From NCBI RefSeq assembly GCF_000716715.1, contig NZ_JNYJ01000065.1, positions 32,743-96,742 of the forward strand: a DNA stretch of 64,000 bases, read 5' to 3'. The stretch's first letter is position 1; each line of letters starts with the position of its first letter. This document shows positions 55,317-63,944 of this stretch, one piece after another. The notes below the pieces were generated by a model that saw nothing but the letters and a program-made list of their open reading frames with translations, was not told where the DNA came from and did not search any database. The translations under genes were made by a program, and so were the position numbers. The DNA comes from Dactylosporangium aurantiacum. GTDB lineage: Bacteria; Actinomycetota; Actinomycetes; Mycobacteriales; Micromonosporaceae.

Positions 55317-57545
55317 GTGGAGACGTGGGTCGCCAGGCGGCCGTGGCTGGCCTGGTCGCTGGTCGGTGGCCTGGGCGCGGCCGCCTGCCCGCTGCTGCCC
55401 GCCGCCACCTACGCCACCGACCTCGGCGTCGAGCTCATCGGCCTCACCGCGGTCACGATGGTGCTGGTCGGCGTGCGGCGCAACCGGCCGCCGCGGCCGG
55501 CGCTGTGGTACTGGTTCGCCGGCGGCCTCGGCATGCTGATCCTCGGTGACGTCACCTGGGCCGTCCACCAGCACGTGCTGGGGCGCACCCCGTTCCCCTC
55601 GCTCGCCGACGTGTGCTACCTCGGCGCGAACCCGCTGCTGGCGGCCGGGCTGTGGCTGCTGATGCGCCGGCACGGCCGGGACGTCGCCGGGCTGATCGAC
55701 GCATCCATCGCCGCCGCCGGCGCCGGCCTGCTGTTCTGGGTGTTCCTGATGCGGCCGGTCGCCGAGGCCGCCGACCTGCCGCTGCCGGCCCGGCTGTGCT
55801 CGCTGGCGTACCCGTCGGCGGACGTGCTGCTGCTGGTGCTGCTGGCGCGGCTGCTGGCCGGGCGGGCCGCGAAGACCGCCGGCTTCCGGCTGCTGGCGGC
55901 CGGCATGACGCTGATGTTCGGCACCGACGTGGCGTACTCGCTGGTCTCGGCCCACGACATCGTCGCCGGCGGGTATCTCGTCGCGGGGCGGCTACTGTCG
56001 TACGTGTGCCTCGGCGCCGCCGCGCTGCACCCGTCGATGCGCGAGCTGGACGAGCCGACCGGCGCGCCCGACACCGCGCTGTCCAGGCGCCGGCTGACGG
56101 TGCTGGCGGTCACCTCGCTCATCGCGCCGGCGCTGCTGCTGGTGCAGGGCGCCCTCGGCGGCGACATCGACTGGCTCGCCATCGGGCTGGTCTCGGTGGT
56201 GGTGTTCCTGCTGGTGGTGGTCCGCATCGCCGGGCTGGTCGGCAAGGTGCAGGACCAGGCGGACCAGCTCAGCGAGCTGGTCATGCGCGACGACCTGACC
56301 GGCCTGCCGAACCGGCGGTACCTGGAGGAGCTGATCCGCGACGAGCTCGACGCCGGCGCCGCCCCGCCGCAGGTCGCGTTCATCGACCTCGACGACTTCA
56401 AGCGGATCAACGACGGGCTCGGCCACGCCGTCGGCGACCAGCTGCTCACCGCCGTCGGCAAGCGGCTGTGCGGGGCGCTGCGCCCCGGCGACGTCGTGGC
56501 CCGCCTCGGCGGCGACGAGTTCGCCGTCCTCATGCCCGCCACCGGCGCGGCGGCCGCCGACGCGATGGTCGCCGAGCTGGCCGCCGCGCTGCAGGATCCG
56601 GTGTTCGCCGGCGACCAGCACCTGCTCGTGCAGGCGAGCATCGGCGTCACCGACGCCGCCGGCACCCGCGACCCGTTCGAGGTGCTGCGCCGCGCCGACG
56701 TCGCGATGTACGCGGCGAAGGAGGACAAGGCCCGCCAGCAGCGCTTCCGGCCCGAGCTCGACGAGCGTGCCTCGGCGCACGCCCAGCTCGGCGCGCAGCT
56801 GCGCGAGGCCCTCGACCAGGGGCAGTTCCAGCTGGTGTACCAGCCGATCGTGGCCCTGCCGCACGGCCGGATCGTCGGCGTGGAGGCGCTCATCCGCTGG
56901 CACCATCCGACGCTGGGCTTCATGAGCCCGGCCGACTTCATCCCGGTCGCCGAGCAGAACGGGCAGATCGTCGAGCTCGGCGCCTGGATCCTGCTGGAGG
57001 CGTGCTCCCAGGGCGCGGCATGGCTGACCACGCTCGGCGACGCGGCGCCCGGCAAGGTGTCGGTCAACGTCTCGGCCCGGCAGCTCGCCGAGCCCGACTT
57101 CCCGGAGGTGGTCGCCGCGGTCCTGGCCGCGACCGGGTTCCCCGCGGACCGCCTGGCGATCGAGGTGACGGAGACGGCGGTCTTCGGCGGCGGCCGGGCG
57201 ATCGAGGCCCTCGACGCCGTGCACCAGCTCGGCGTGCGGATCGCGCTGGACGACTTCGGCACCGGCCACTCGTCGCTGGGGCTGCTGCAGACCTGCCCCG
57301 TCGACATCCTCAAGGTCGACAAGTCGTTCGTCGACGACATCACGATGGCGGGGCGGCACTCGGTGATCGCCACCGCGCTCATCAACGTCAGCGACGGGCT
57401 GAACCTCGACGCGATCGCCGAGGGCGTGGAGACCGCCGAGCAGGCGCGGGAGCTCTACCGCCTCGGGTACCGCTTCGCGCAGGGGTACCACTTCGGCCGC
57501 CCGGTCGCGCAGCCCTCCTTCGCCCTGGCGTCCGCCGCGGCGTAG
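55317..57545 (+). CDS. Membrane GGDEF-EAL cyclic di-GMP protein
   Basis: 742 residues from GTG 55317. The first 310 residues are about nine membrane helices forming a sensor. A GGDEF domain follows (about 325-480), with DDLTGLPNRRYLEELI and an intact RLGGDEFAVL motif. An EAL domain (about 500-735) has VEALIRWHHPTLGF, ETAVFGG and DFGTGHSSLGLL with metal-binding residues. By family it may both make and cleave c-di-GMP. No partner gene is nearby; it shares an upstream palindrome with the Tat protein. Confidence 0.95.
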   Translation: METWVARRPWLAWSLVGGLGAAACPLLPAATYATDLGVELIGLTAVTMVLVGVRRNRPPRPALWYWFAGGLGMLILGDVTWAVHQHVLGRTPFPSLADVCYLGANPLLAAGLWLLMRRHGRDVAGLIDASIAAAGAGLLFWVFLMRPVAEAADLPLPARLCSLAYPSADVLLLVLLARLLAGRAAKTAGFRLLAAGMTLMFGTDVAYSLVSAHDIVAGGYLVAGRLLSYVCLGAAALHPSMRELDEPTGAPDTALSRRRLTVLAVTSLIAPALLLVQGALGGDIDWLAIGLVSVVVFLLVVVRIAGLVGKVQDQADQLSELVMRDDLTGLPNRRYLEELIRDELDAGAAPPQVAFIDLDDFKRINDGLGHAVGDQLLTAVGKRLCGALRPGDVVARLGGDEFAVLMPATGAAAADAMVAELAAALQDPVFAGDQHLLVQASIGVTDAAGTRDPFEVLRRADVAMYAAKEDKARQQRFRPELDERASAHAQLGAQLREALDQGQFQLVYQPIVALPHGRIVGVEALIRWHHPTLGFMSPADFIPVAEQNGQIVELGAWILLEACSQGAAWLTTLGDAAPGKVSVNVSARQLAEPDFPEVVAAVLAATGFPADRLAIEVTETAVFGGGRAIEALDAVHQLGVRIALDDFGTGHSSLGLLQTCPVDILKVDKSFVDDITMAGRHSVIATALINVSDGLNLDAIAEGVETAEQARELYRLGYRFAQGYHFGRPVAQPSFALASAAA

Positions 57546-58142
57546 CTACGCGGCAGTGCGCTGCTGGCGGGGCAGGGACCGGGCGGCCGTCCCCGGCAGG
57601 ACCACGCAGGTGCGGCAGCGGGCCTCGTAGGTGTACGTGCCGTCGTCGGGCAGCGCGGTCGACGGGGCCAGCTCCCGCAGCATCGGCTCGCCGTGCTCGA
57701 GGACCTGCGTGTAGACGGCGCTGAACCCGCGGCACACGTCGCAGACCGCCCGCCGGTAGGTCACCGACTCCGGGCCCAGCTCCAGCAGCGCCCGCACCGG
57801 CGCGAACAGCTCACCGCGGTGGTCCAGGTCGATGCCGGCGGCGACGACCCTGGTGCCGCGCTCCAGCAGGGTCCGCACGACCGCCATGTCCGCCATCGCG
57901 AACATGTGCACCTCGTCGATGCCGACCACGTCGACGTCCTCGTCGAGCGCGGCGGCGAGGGAGCTCGCCTTCACGGTCGCGAGCGCGGCGCCGCTGCGCG
58001 ACACGACCCCCGCGTCGCGCACGTGCCGGGCGCTCTGGAACACCTTGTGCCGCACGTCGGTGAACTGCAGCGGCGACAGCAGGCTCACCAGCTCGAGGGA
58101 CTTGCCACTCTTCATCGGCCCGAGGATGACGGTCAGATCCAC
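57546..58142 (-). CDS. tdk: Thymidine kinase, type II
   Basis: 198 residues from GTG 58142. P-loop LGPMKSGKSLELVSLL; the Glu of VGIDEVHMFA is the catalytic base; zinc Cys in AVCDVCRGF and ARCRTCV match the family (four Cys). TAGCCT (minus strand, 58150-58155) ends 7 nt before the start, so the mRNA is leaderless. It phosphorylates thymidine in the salvage pathway. Length is normal. Confidence 0.94.
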   Translation of the reverse strand: MDLTVILGPMKSGKSLELVSLLSPLQFTDVRHKVFQSARHVRDAGVVSRSGAALATVKASSLAAALDEDVDVVGIDEVHMFAMADMAVVRTLLERGTRVVAAGIDLDHRGELFAPVRALLELGPESVTYRRAVCDVCRGFSAVYTQVLEHGEPMLRELAPSTALPDDGTYTYEARCRTCVVLPGTAARSLPRQQRTAA

Positions 58143-58243
58143 GGCGGTCAGGCTACCGCGTTGACCAGCGTCGCTCGCACAGGTGTCCGAGCTGCGACCC
58201 GCGCCACGGCACCTCCCGCCCACCGCCGGAGCGGGCCACCGGG

Positions 58244-59023
58244 TCAGGAGCCGGCGAGGGCGAGGTCGGCGCCGGTGCGGATGCCGGGGCCCGCCAGGGT
58301 GCTCAGGTTGCCGTCGGCGTCGGCGTGCACGACCCGGGTGCTCGCGTGGTACCGGATGCTGAGGTTCTCCGCGAAGTGCCGCCCGTTGAGCAGGCCACCG
58401 GCCGCCATCACGGTGCCGATGTCCAGCGCCCAGTAGCGGTGCCCCTGGTGCCCGTCGCGGTAGTGCACGGCGACCTCGCCGGACAGGTAGGCGTCGTACA
58501 CGATGCGCACGCCGAGGTTCATGCCGAGCGCGACCACCTCGTCGCCGGGGCGCCCCGGCGGCAGGTCGACGCTCGCGGACTCGATCGTGGCGGTGCCCCA
58601 CGCGTGGCCGTACTCCATGGCGCCGCCGCCGGCCGGGAACGCGATCGAGTACCGGACCGGGGCGGTCGGGCTGACCCCGTCCGCCGGCGACCACACGTGG
58701 GTGGCGGTGCACATCAGCCGGGCGCCGTCCTCGGTCAGCGGCAGGCTCACCGGCATCGAGCCGACACCGGTGACGGAGGCGCTCTGCACGACCAGGGTCG
58801 TGGTGACCGGGCACCAGTCGTGCGAGCGGTGCAGGAACCCGTCGAGCTGCGCCAGGTCCGGCGGCTCGCCCAGGCAGGCCGCGACCGCCTCGGCCAGCGC
58901 CTCCCCGGACAGGCCGAACAGCTCCGTCTCCGCCTCGGTGACCGGATGGTGGTCGGCGCCGGTCGCGTTGACGCTGGACGAGGCGTAACACAGCCCCGCG
59001 ATGATCGACAGCTCGATGCCCAT
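58244..59023 (-). CDS. Protein of unknown function
   Basis: 259 residues from ATG 59023; GGGGGCC lies just upstream. No signal peptide. The middle has SMPVSLPLTEDGARLMCTATHV and APVRYSIAFPAGGGAMEYGHAWGTATIES, alternating beta strands typical of a beta-rich enzyme or binding fold. The C-terminal part has WALDIGTVMAAGGLLNGRHFAENLSI. No motif allows a family to be named. The neighbour tdk is on the same strand, 101 nt further. Function unknown. Confidence 0.65.
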   Translation of the reverse strand: MGIELSIIAGLCYASSSVNATGADHHPVTEAETELFGLSGEALAEAVAACLGEPPDLAQLDGFLHRSHDWCPVTTTLVVQSASVTGVGSMPVSLPLTEDGARLMCTATHVWSPADGVSPTAPVRYSIAFPAGGGAMEYGHAWGTATIESASVDLPPGRPGDEVVALGMNLGVRIVYDAYLSGEVAVHYRDGHQGHRYWALDIGTVMAAGGLLNGRHFAENLSIRYHASTRVVHADADGNLSTLAGPGIRTGADLALAGS

Positions 59024-59095
59024 GACCGGCCCCCTGGGTTGTAACGCCTCCGTTACGAAGCGTCCCACCCGTTTCGGGGGCACCGGTCGGGAATG

Positions 59096-59878
59096 CTAAA
59101 ACCGCACCGAAGAGGGGGTCAGCGACTGCAGCCGCGGCGCCGCCTCCGCCTGCTGCGTCGCCCGCAGGCTGGCCTGCAGGGTGGCACTGAACGCCTCGTC
59201 GTCCAGGCTCCGCTTGGAGGACGCGGCCAGGTCCGCCGCCGCGGCGGTCTCCTGCTCGAGGGTCGAGGCCTGCTGGTAGGCGCGGAACAGCCGGTCCCGC
59301 ACGAGCCTGCGCAGCCGCAGCTGCTGGGCGAACGGGTGCTCGGTCGGGTCCCACCCGTTGCGGTGCATGAGCGCGTCGGCGAGGTGCGCCGCGGAGATCT
59401 CCCCCCGCTGGTGCGCGGCGTTGACCATCCGGACCAGATGCTGCCGCCGGGTCGCCGGGTCGTCCTCCGGCAGCGGGAACGCGTTGGCCCGCTCCAGCCG
59501 CCGCACCGCCTGCTCGGCCTCCTCGTACGCCCGCCACGCCGCGTCCCGCGTGCGCTGCGCCGCCTCCCACTCCTCGCGCCGCCGGGCCGCCACCACCGAG
59601 GTGCGGGACGCCGCGACGGCCAGCTCGTCCCGGTACCGCTGCAGCTCACGCACCTCGGCCTCGCGCTGCTCGAGCGCGAGCCGGCGCTCCCGGGCCGCCT
59701 CCGGGTCCCGGACCGCCTTGCGCAGCCTGACCCACCACGACGGCCCGCGCGGCGCGTCCTGGCGCTTCGAGAGGAACGAGAGGATGGCGAACGTGATCAC
59801 GACGGCGGCGAGCAGCGCGGCCCAGATGGCCAGCGCCTCCCGCATGCCGTGGGCAAGGTCCTGCAGGGCGGCGTCCAT
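59096..59878 (-). CDS. Single-pass membrane protein with a long coiled coil
   Basis: 260 residues from ATG 59878 with GAGGTGC about 7 nt upstream. The membrane helix is LAIWAALLAAVVITFAILSFL (about 16-36), followed by a charged coiled coil of about 100 residues (EREAEVRELQRYRDELAVA, EEWEAAQRTRDAAWRAY) and a helical C-terminus with RLRRLVRDRLFRAYQQASTLEQETAAAADL. No motif is known. It may be a scaffold at the membrane. The next gene upstream is a small secreted protein. Confidence 0.7.
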   Translation of the reverse strand: MDAALQDLAHGMREALAIWAALLAAVVITFAILSFLSKRQDAPRGPSWWVRLRKAVRDPEAARERRLALEQREAEVRELQRYRDELAVAASRTSVVAARRREEWEAAQRTRDAAWRAYEEAEQAVRRLERANAFPLPEDDPATRRQHLVRMVNAAHQRGEISAAHLADALMHRNGWDPTEHPFAQQLRLRRLVRDRLFRAYQQASTLEQETAAAADLAASSKRSLDDEAFSATLQASLRATQQAEAAPRLQSLTPSSVRF

Positions 59879-59924
59879 GGATGCACCTCGAGGGGGGATC
59901 GAGCGGCGAGAGGGGGTCTGCGTC

Positions 59925-60257
59925 TCAGGCCGAGGTGCGGGGCGGGGCGCGTCCGGCGGCCACGCCCACGGTGACACCGTCAGGAACGACAACAGCAGCG
60001 GCCACGGTACGACCAGTGCCCGCAACGGCGCGCGGATACACCGGCTCGGCCCGAAGCCCCACCGCCACGTCCACGACCACCGGCGAGCTGACCCGCACCG
60101 CCCCCACCGGCACCGCGGCGACGGCCGTCACCGGGCGATCCACAGTGGACGGCGGCAGCGCCGGGCTGAACCCGGCACCCAGGATCAGCGCGCACAGCGC
60201 GAGCACGAACCGCCGCACGCCACGCCGCACCCGGCTGGCTGGCGTAACGACGTACAT
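59925..60257 (-). CDS. Small putative secreted protein
   Basis: 110 residues. The N-terminus MYVVTPASRVRRGVRRFVLALCALILGAGF has a basic segment and a hydrophobic helix, fitting a signal peptide. The rest is a Val/Ala-rich repeat-like sequence (VTAVAAVPVGAVRVSSPVVVDVAVGL) without a known domain. Support is only composition and signal-like N-terminus. It is upstream of the coiled-coil gene on the same strand. Confidence 0.45.
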   Translation of the reverse strand: MYVVTPASRVRRGVRRFVLALCALILGAGFSPALPPSTVDRPVTAVAAVPVGAVRVSSPVVVDVAVGLRAEPVYPRAVAGTGRTVAAAVVVPDGVTVGVAAGRAPPRTSA

Positions 60258-60371
60258 GACTCAAACATGCCCCTTCGGGGTGAAGGTCGCAACCGGGGGT
60301 GACCCGTCACACTCCCCCGCATCGCGCGGCCCCGCGCCGCCGGCTCCCGCCGACCGGTCACCACCAGGAGG

Positions 60372-60995
60372 TCATGCGCCGTTCGGCCAGCGCGTGGTGG
60401 TCAGCAGCGTGGTCTTGCTGATGGGTGGTAGGCCGTCGTCGAGGCCGCGGAGGCGCTGGTAGATGTCGCGCATCTTCGCCCGGTCCGGGATATGTACCGT
60501 CGCCACCGCCTTCTCCAGAACGGTGAGTGTGCTGGCCAGGCTGATCGAGCCCACACCCCTGCCGCCGGCCCGCAGCCGCCGTAGACGGTGGATCTCGCCG
60601 GTGGCGGCCCGGGCACCAGGCCCGTCGTCGATCAGCACGACAACGCTGGCACCAGCCTCCGCGGCTACGACCGCATGGGCGACCACCATGGTTTCGCCCA
60701 GGTCTTTGGAGCGCTCCAGGCGTTCGGCCATGGGCTGCTGGGTTAGCCGGTGCACGACCCTGGCGAGCTCTGGCGTCACATCGTCGGAAAGGACTTGGAT
60801 CCAGTGTGGGGTCAGCCTTTTCCAAGCCGTCGCAGCCGGACGGAAGCGCTGATCCTGGGCAGCCTTTCGCAGCACCTCGGCCTCTACAGTGGCAGGAGCG
60901 CTGAGCCGGCCCAACGAGGCGATGAGAAGCCGCTCCTGGTTGATCGACAAGAAGTTCAGGCCAGGCCCGGCATCGATGATGGGCCGCTGGGTCAT
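60372..60995 (-). CDS. PIN-domain nuclease-like protein
   Basis: 207 residues. The PIN-domain acidic residues are visible: Asp8 in IIDAGPGLNFL, VEAEVL, the Glu of DLGETMVVAHA, and DD in VVLIDDGPGARAAT. The extra C-terminal 50 residues and the long linkers are larger than in small VapC toxins. It is the last gene of a three-gene operon in which all starts overlap the preceding stop by four bases (XRE, ImmA-like, PIN). A toxin or RNA-cleaving effector in a defence or toxin-antitoxin module is likely by context. Confidence 0.8.
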   Translation of the reverse strand: MTQRPIIDAGPGLNFLSINQERLLIASLGRLSAPATVEAEVLRKAAQDQRFRPAATAWKRLTPHWIQVLSDDVTPELARVVHRLTQQPMAERLERSKDLGETMVVAHAVVAAEAGASVVVLIDDGPGARAATGEIHRLRRLRAGGRGVGSISLASTLTVLEKAVATVHIPDRAKMRDIYQRLRGLDDGLPPISKTTLLTTTRWPNGA

Positions 60996-61873
60996 CCCGC
61001 GTCCAGCTCCGATGCTGCCTCATGGGCATCCTCTGGCACCCGCAACGCGTCCTCCAGCGCACTCAGATCGACCCGGGCGTCAGGTAGCTCATCGGGATCC
61101 GCCCAGGTGACCGCCTGCTGCGCGGGAAAGATACCGGCCTCGCGCAGCTCGGCCAACACTTGCGCGGCAGTGATGCCCTGCAAGGTGGCGATCGTCTGCG
61201 CGGAGACGACCCCCTCGGTGTAGCCACGGATGGCGCGGGCCAGCAGCCGCTGCGGCGCCCGCCGCTGGTCGGTTTCGGACTGGAGCATGCGGTACTGGTC
61301 GCCCCAGCCGAACCGCACGGCGAGCTGGGGAGCCGTCACGGACATCCAGTCGCGTTTGGTGTCGGCGTCTATGTACTCCGCCTGCTCGAGAGCAATGGCA
61401 GCGATCTGCGGCGACACCAGGAACCACTGCACGACAGCCGACAGTGTGGCCAGGTTGATCTGGTGCGTGCCGGCAAGCAAAGCCTTCAGCCCGTCGACCG
61501 GCACCAGAAGATGCCGGGCGAAGGCGTTGGCCCGGCTCTCCGTCGGTGACGGCGCGCTCCAGTCGCAGGTGGTGTTGTCCGCCCAGTCGCCGAACACGAC
61601 GTGAGCGAGCTCGTGAGCAAGGGTGCTGCGCTGCCGCATCGGATGGCGGGTCCGGGCCACGCCGATGAACACCGCTCCGCGCTTCGGGTCCCGCATCGTC
61701 AAGCCGTGTTCATCGGGTCCCACATCGAGCACGGCCACGTCGAGGCCAGCCGAATGCTCGATCAGTGCGACGAGATCACCCAGCGGCTGACCGCCAAGCC
61801 GGTGCGCCTCCCGGAACCGCTCGGCTGCTGCACGCCCTTCCACCTCGGCGCTCACCGTCGTCACCGCCGTCAC
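60992..61873 (-). CDS. ImmA/IrrE-family metallopeptidase
   Basis: 293 residues from GTG 61873, overlapping the stop of the XRE gene (GTGA). The zinc motif STLAHELAHVVFGD (HExxH) is at about residue 95, with the third ligand in ESRANAFARHLLV. Relatives cut a repressor or regulator to switch gene expression, as ImmA does for ImmR in ICEBs1. The C-terminal half (about 150-293) is mostly helical and does not match a domain I know. It is between the XRE regulator and the PIN protein. Confidence 0.85.
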   Translation of the reverse strand: MTAVTTVSAEVEGRAAAERFREAHRLGGQPLGDLVALIEHSAGLDVAVLDVGPDEHGLTMRDPKRGAVFIGVARTRHPMRQRSTLAHELAHVVFGDWADNTTCDWSAPSPTESRANAFARHLLVPVDGLKALLAGTHQINLATLSAVVQWFLVSPQIAAIALEQAEYIDADTKRDWMSVTAPQLAVRFGWGDQYRMLQSETDQRRAPQRLLARAIRGYTEGVVSAQTIATLQGITAAQVLAELREAGIFPAQQAVTWADPDELPDARVDLSALEDALRVPEDAHEAASELDAG

Positions 61874-62214
61874 ATCGTCGCCGGGACGGCCTGCTCGTCC
61901 AGGTAGTCGTCCAATTCGAGGAAGTGCAGCAGCGCGTCTCGCATGTCCGCCATGCCTGAGCCGTTGGTGGCCCGAGCCGCGCACTGGGCCCGTTCCGCGA
62001 CCGAGCTGACCCCGGTCAGCTGAGCCACCGTGCAACCCGTCGCCCACGAAATCGCCACGATCTCCGGGAGTTTCGCCACACGATCGCCGGAAATGATGCG
62101 CGACAAGGTGGGTTGCGAAATGCCGGTGGCGTCGGCGAGGGCTCGCTGACTCAGGCCTGCGGCCACCCGCGCCTTCTCCACCAGCGCACCGACGTTGATG
62201 CTCGTCATGACCAC
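61870..62214 (-). CDS. XRE-family helix-turn-helix regulator
   Basis: 114 residues. Cro/CI helix-turn-helix: LVEKARVAAGLSQRALADATGISQPTLSRIISGDR, and a short helical tail ending DYLDEQAVPATM. A 62214 or 62208 ATG is possible. It is the first gene of the operon with the ImmA-like and PIN genes, and an inverted repeat (62225-62253) lies just upstream, consistent with autorepression. Confidence 0.9.
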   Translation of the reverse strand: MVMTSINVGALVEKARVAAGLSQRALADATGISQPTLSRIISGDRVAKLPEIVAISWATGCTVAQLTGVSSVAERAQCAARATNGSGMADMRDALLHFLELDDYLDEQAVPATM

Positions 62215-62224
62215 CGCCCCGCAA

Positions 62225-62253
62225 CTGAATCATGATTGCGTTTCCTGATTCAG
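62225..62253. promoter_or_regulatory. Inverted repeat operator of the XRE operon
   Basis: CTGAATCA (62225-62232) and TGATTCAG (62246-62253) are perfect reverse complements separated by 13 nt; AATCATGATT (62228-62237) is a nested 10-bp palindrome. It lies 10-40 nt upstream of the XRE start on the minus strand. Confidence 0.7.
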
Positions 62254-62615
62254 TGTACGTGCTCAGACAGATCAGCGCCATGCGTCGACAGCCGGCCCTG
62301 ATGGCTTGCCACTGATGGCTCCCAATCGAGTAACCGTCCCGAGGCAGACCGTCGACGCCGGAAGAGAGGCTCGAACCTTTGACCCGCACCGCCGGGATCA
62401 GTCCTGCTCTAGCGGTCGATGCAAGCGCAGGTCATGAGCGCGCGGCGCCGCTGGCGGATCTTGTCCACGTTGGTTGCGGAGGTCGAGCCTCTGTGAGAGC
62501 CGAACCGTGGGCGCGGGCGTTGGCGGAGTCAGCGGCCCGCCACCGTTCGACGGTCCGCACGGCGCTGATGACCGCAAACCAGCGGCCGCAGCCGCGTGGG
62601 TTGTACCGTGCGCGG
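62254..62615. other. Divergent region between the XRE operon and the membrane protein gene
   Basis: About 360 bp. Only a TACCGT -10 box (62604-62609) that ends 6 nt before ATG 62616 is supported. The open frame that runs through this region (from 62379) has no start signal. Confidence 0.5.
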
Positions 62616-63689
62616 ATGCACCGCACCTCGCGCACCCCGGTCGCCCTCGGGCTGAGCGCGGTGGGCCTCGCCGTCCTCGGCCTGGCGGTCCTGCTCTACG
62701 GCACCTACCTCGGAGTCCAGCACACTCACGCGCTCCTCCAGGACCTCCACCCTCTCCCCGCTGACGCGCGCGAGACCCTGCTCACCGCCGCCGCGCTCGA
62801 GACCATGCTGCCGGCGACCCTGCTGGTGGCGGGGTTGCTGGCGTGCGCGGGGCTGGTGCTGGCGGGCCGGGACGCCGGACGCGCCGCGCTGGTGTGGCTG
62901 AGCGGCGTCGGGTCCGTCGTGACCCTGGTGCTGTACGTCAATCGCGGGCGCCTGCTGGGCAGCTGGGATTTCGTCGTGCGGATCGGCCTGCCGGCGTGGG
63001 TCGGTGTGCTCGGTGTGCTGGTGGCCATGATCGCGCTGGCCGGGGCGGCGGTCAGCCTCGGCGTCCCGGCTGCCCGTCAGGCGTTCGCGGCGACCGGCTC
63101 CGACCAGGCCGGCATCGGGCAGGCGGGCCGGACCGGACCGCCGGCACCGTTGCGGGCGGCCGTGTCACGGTTCGCGGTGGGCGGCGTGCTCGGTCTTGCC
63201 GGGCCTGTCTTCACCATCGGCGACAGCCTCCCGGACGTCGACCTGACGGACGTCGTCAGCGCCCCCGGCCTCATCTTCCTGGCCGGCGCCGGCGCGATCG
63301 CTGTCGCGGCCACCGGCGCGTGCTGCGCGGCGTGGGCCGCCGGGCGCGGCCGTCCGGACGGGGCGAACATCGCCCGGATCGCCGGGCTGCTCCTGCTGCT
63401 CCTGCAGGCGTTGTCCCTGTACTGGGCCACCCGCACCATCGCCACCGGCGTGCGCTACAGCCTCTTCCTCGACAGCGACCTCAAGCTGATCGGCACGCTG
63501 ATGCTCGTGACCGTCGTGGCCGGCATCGCGGCAACCCTCGGCGGGTTCGCCGGGCTGGCCGACCCGCGCAGCGAGCGGTTCCTGCGACCGGTCAGCCGCC
63601 CCACGCATCAGGGCCGGCATTCCTGGACGTCGGCCGACCCACGGCCCGCGGACAACCCGACGCCGGCGGACGACTACACCGTTTCTTAG
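62616..63689 (+). CDS. Polytopic membrane protein of unknown function
   Basis: 357 residues from ATG 62616, placed by the -10 box 6 nt upstream; a longer frame to 62379 has no signals. About eight hydrophobic helices, among them VALGLSAVGLAVLGLAVLLYGTY, ATLLVAGLLACAGLVLAG, AWVGVLGVLVAMIALAGAAVSLG and LMLVTVVAGIAATLGGFAGLA. The C-terminal 45 residues are polar. No transporter motif was recognised. It lies between the XRE/PIN module and a tRNA fragment. Confidence 0.75.
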   Translation: MHRTSRTPVALGLSAVGLAVLGLAVLLYGTYLGVQHTHALLQDLHPLPADARETLLTAAALETMLPATLLVAGLLACAGLVLAGRDAGRAALVWLSGVGSVVTLVLYVNRGRLLGSWDFVVRIGLPAWVGVLGVLVAMIALAGAAVSLGVPAARQAFAATGSDQAGIGQAGRTGPPAPLRAAVSRFAVGGVLGLAGPVFTIGDSLPDVDLTDVVSAPGLIFLAGAGAIAVAATGACCAAWAAGRGRPDGANIARIAGLLLLLLQALSLYWATRTIATGVRYSLFLDSDLKLIGTLMLVTVVAGIAATLGGFAGLADPRSERFLRPVSRPTHQGRHSWTSADPRPADNPTPADDYTVS

Positions 63690-63858
63690 CCCGTCAAGCC
63701 GGCTCACCACGTACCGACGCCGCGACGAGATGAAGATCGACCGTCCCGACCCGTCGGCCCCGGTGCGGTGTTGAGGGGGTGTGGGTGGAGCGAAGCTCCC
63801 CCACCGGGGAGCACGGGCGCAGCCCGTGCGCGGGGAACGGTCGAGCGCCACAGCGAAA

Positions 63859-63890
63859 CGGCGCTTCCTGCCCGTGAGCAGGAAGCGCCG
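63859..63890 (-). terminator. Hairpin downstream of the tRNA-Ala fragment
   Basis: CGGCGCTTCCTGC (63859-63871) pairs perfectly with GCAGGAAGCGCCG (63878-63890). On the minus strand it follows the tRNA 3' end and reads on into TTTCGC. Other short palindromes (63785-63830, for example GCACGGGC-GCA-GCCCGTGC) lie nearby. Confidence 0.65.
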
Positions 63891-63902
63891 TGATCGAACC
63901 CG

Positions 63903-63944
63903 TGGAGACGAGGGGACTCGAACCCCTGACCCCCACACTGCCAG
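63903..63944 (-). tRNA. 3' half of tRNA-Ala(GGC), probable attachment site
   Basis: On the minus strand this reads the anticodon loop CTGGCAG (anticodon GGC at 63940-63942), then TGTGG, variable loop, T arm AGGGG-TTCGAGT-CCCCT and CGTCTCC with discriminator A, all as in tRNA-Ala(GGC). From 63945 outward the sequence no longer matches the expected 5' half (ACACC-type stem), so the gene is cut at the anticodon loop. This is the pattern left when an integrative element recombines into the 3' half of a tRNA gene; the element would then lie to the right, outside the window. Confidence 0.75.
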
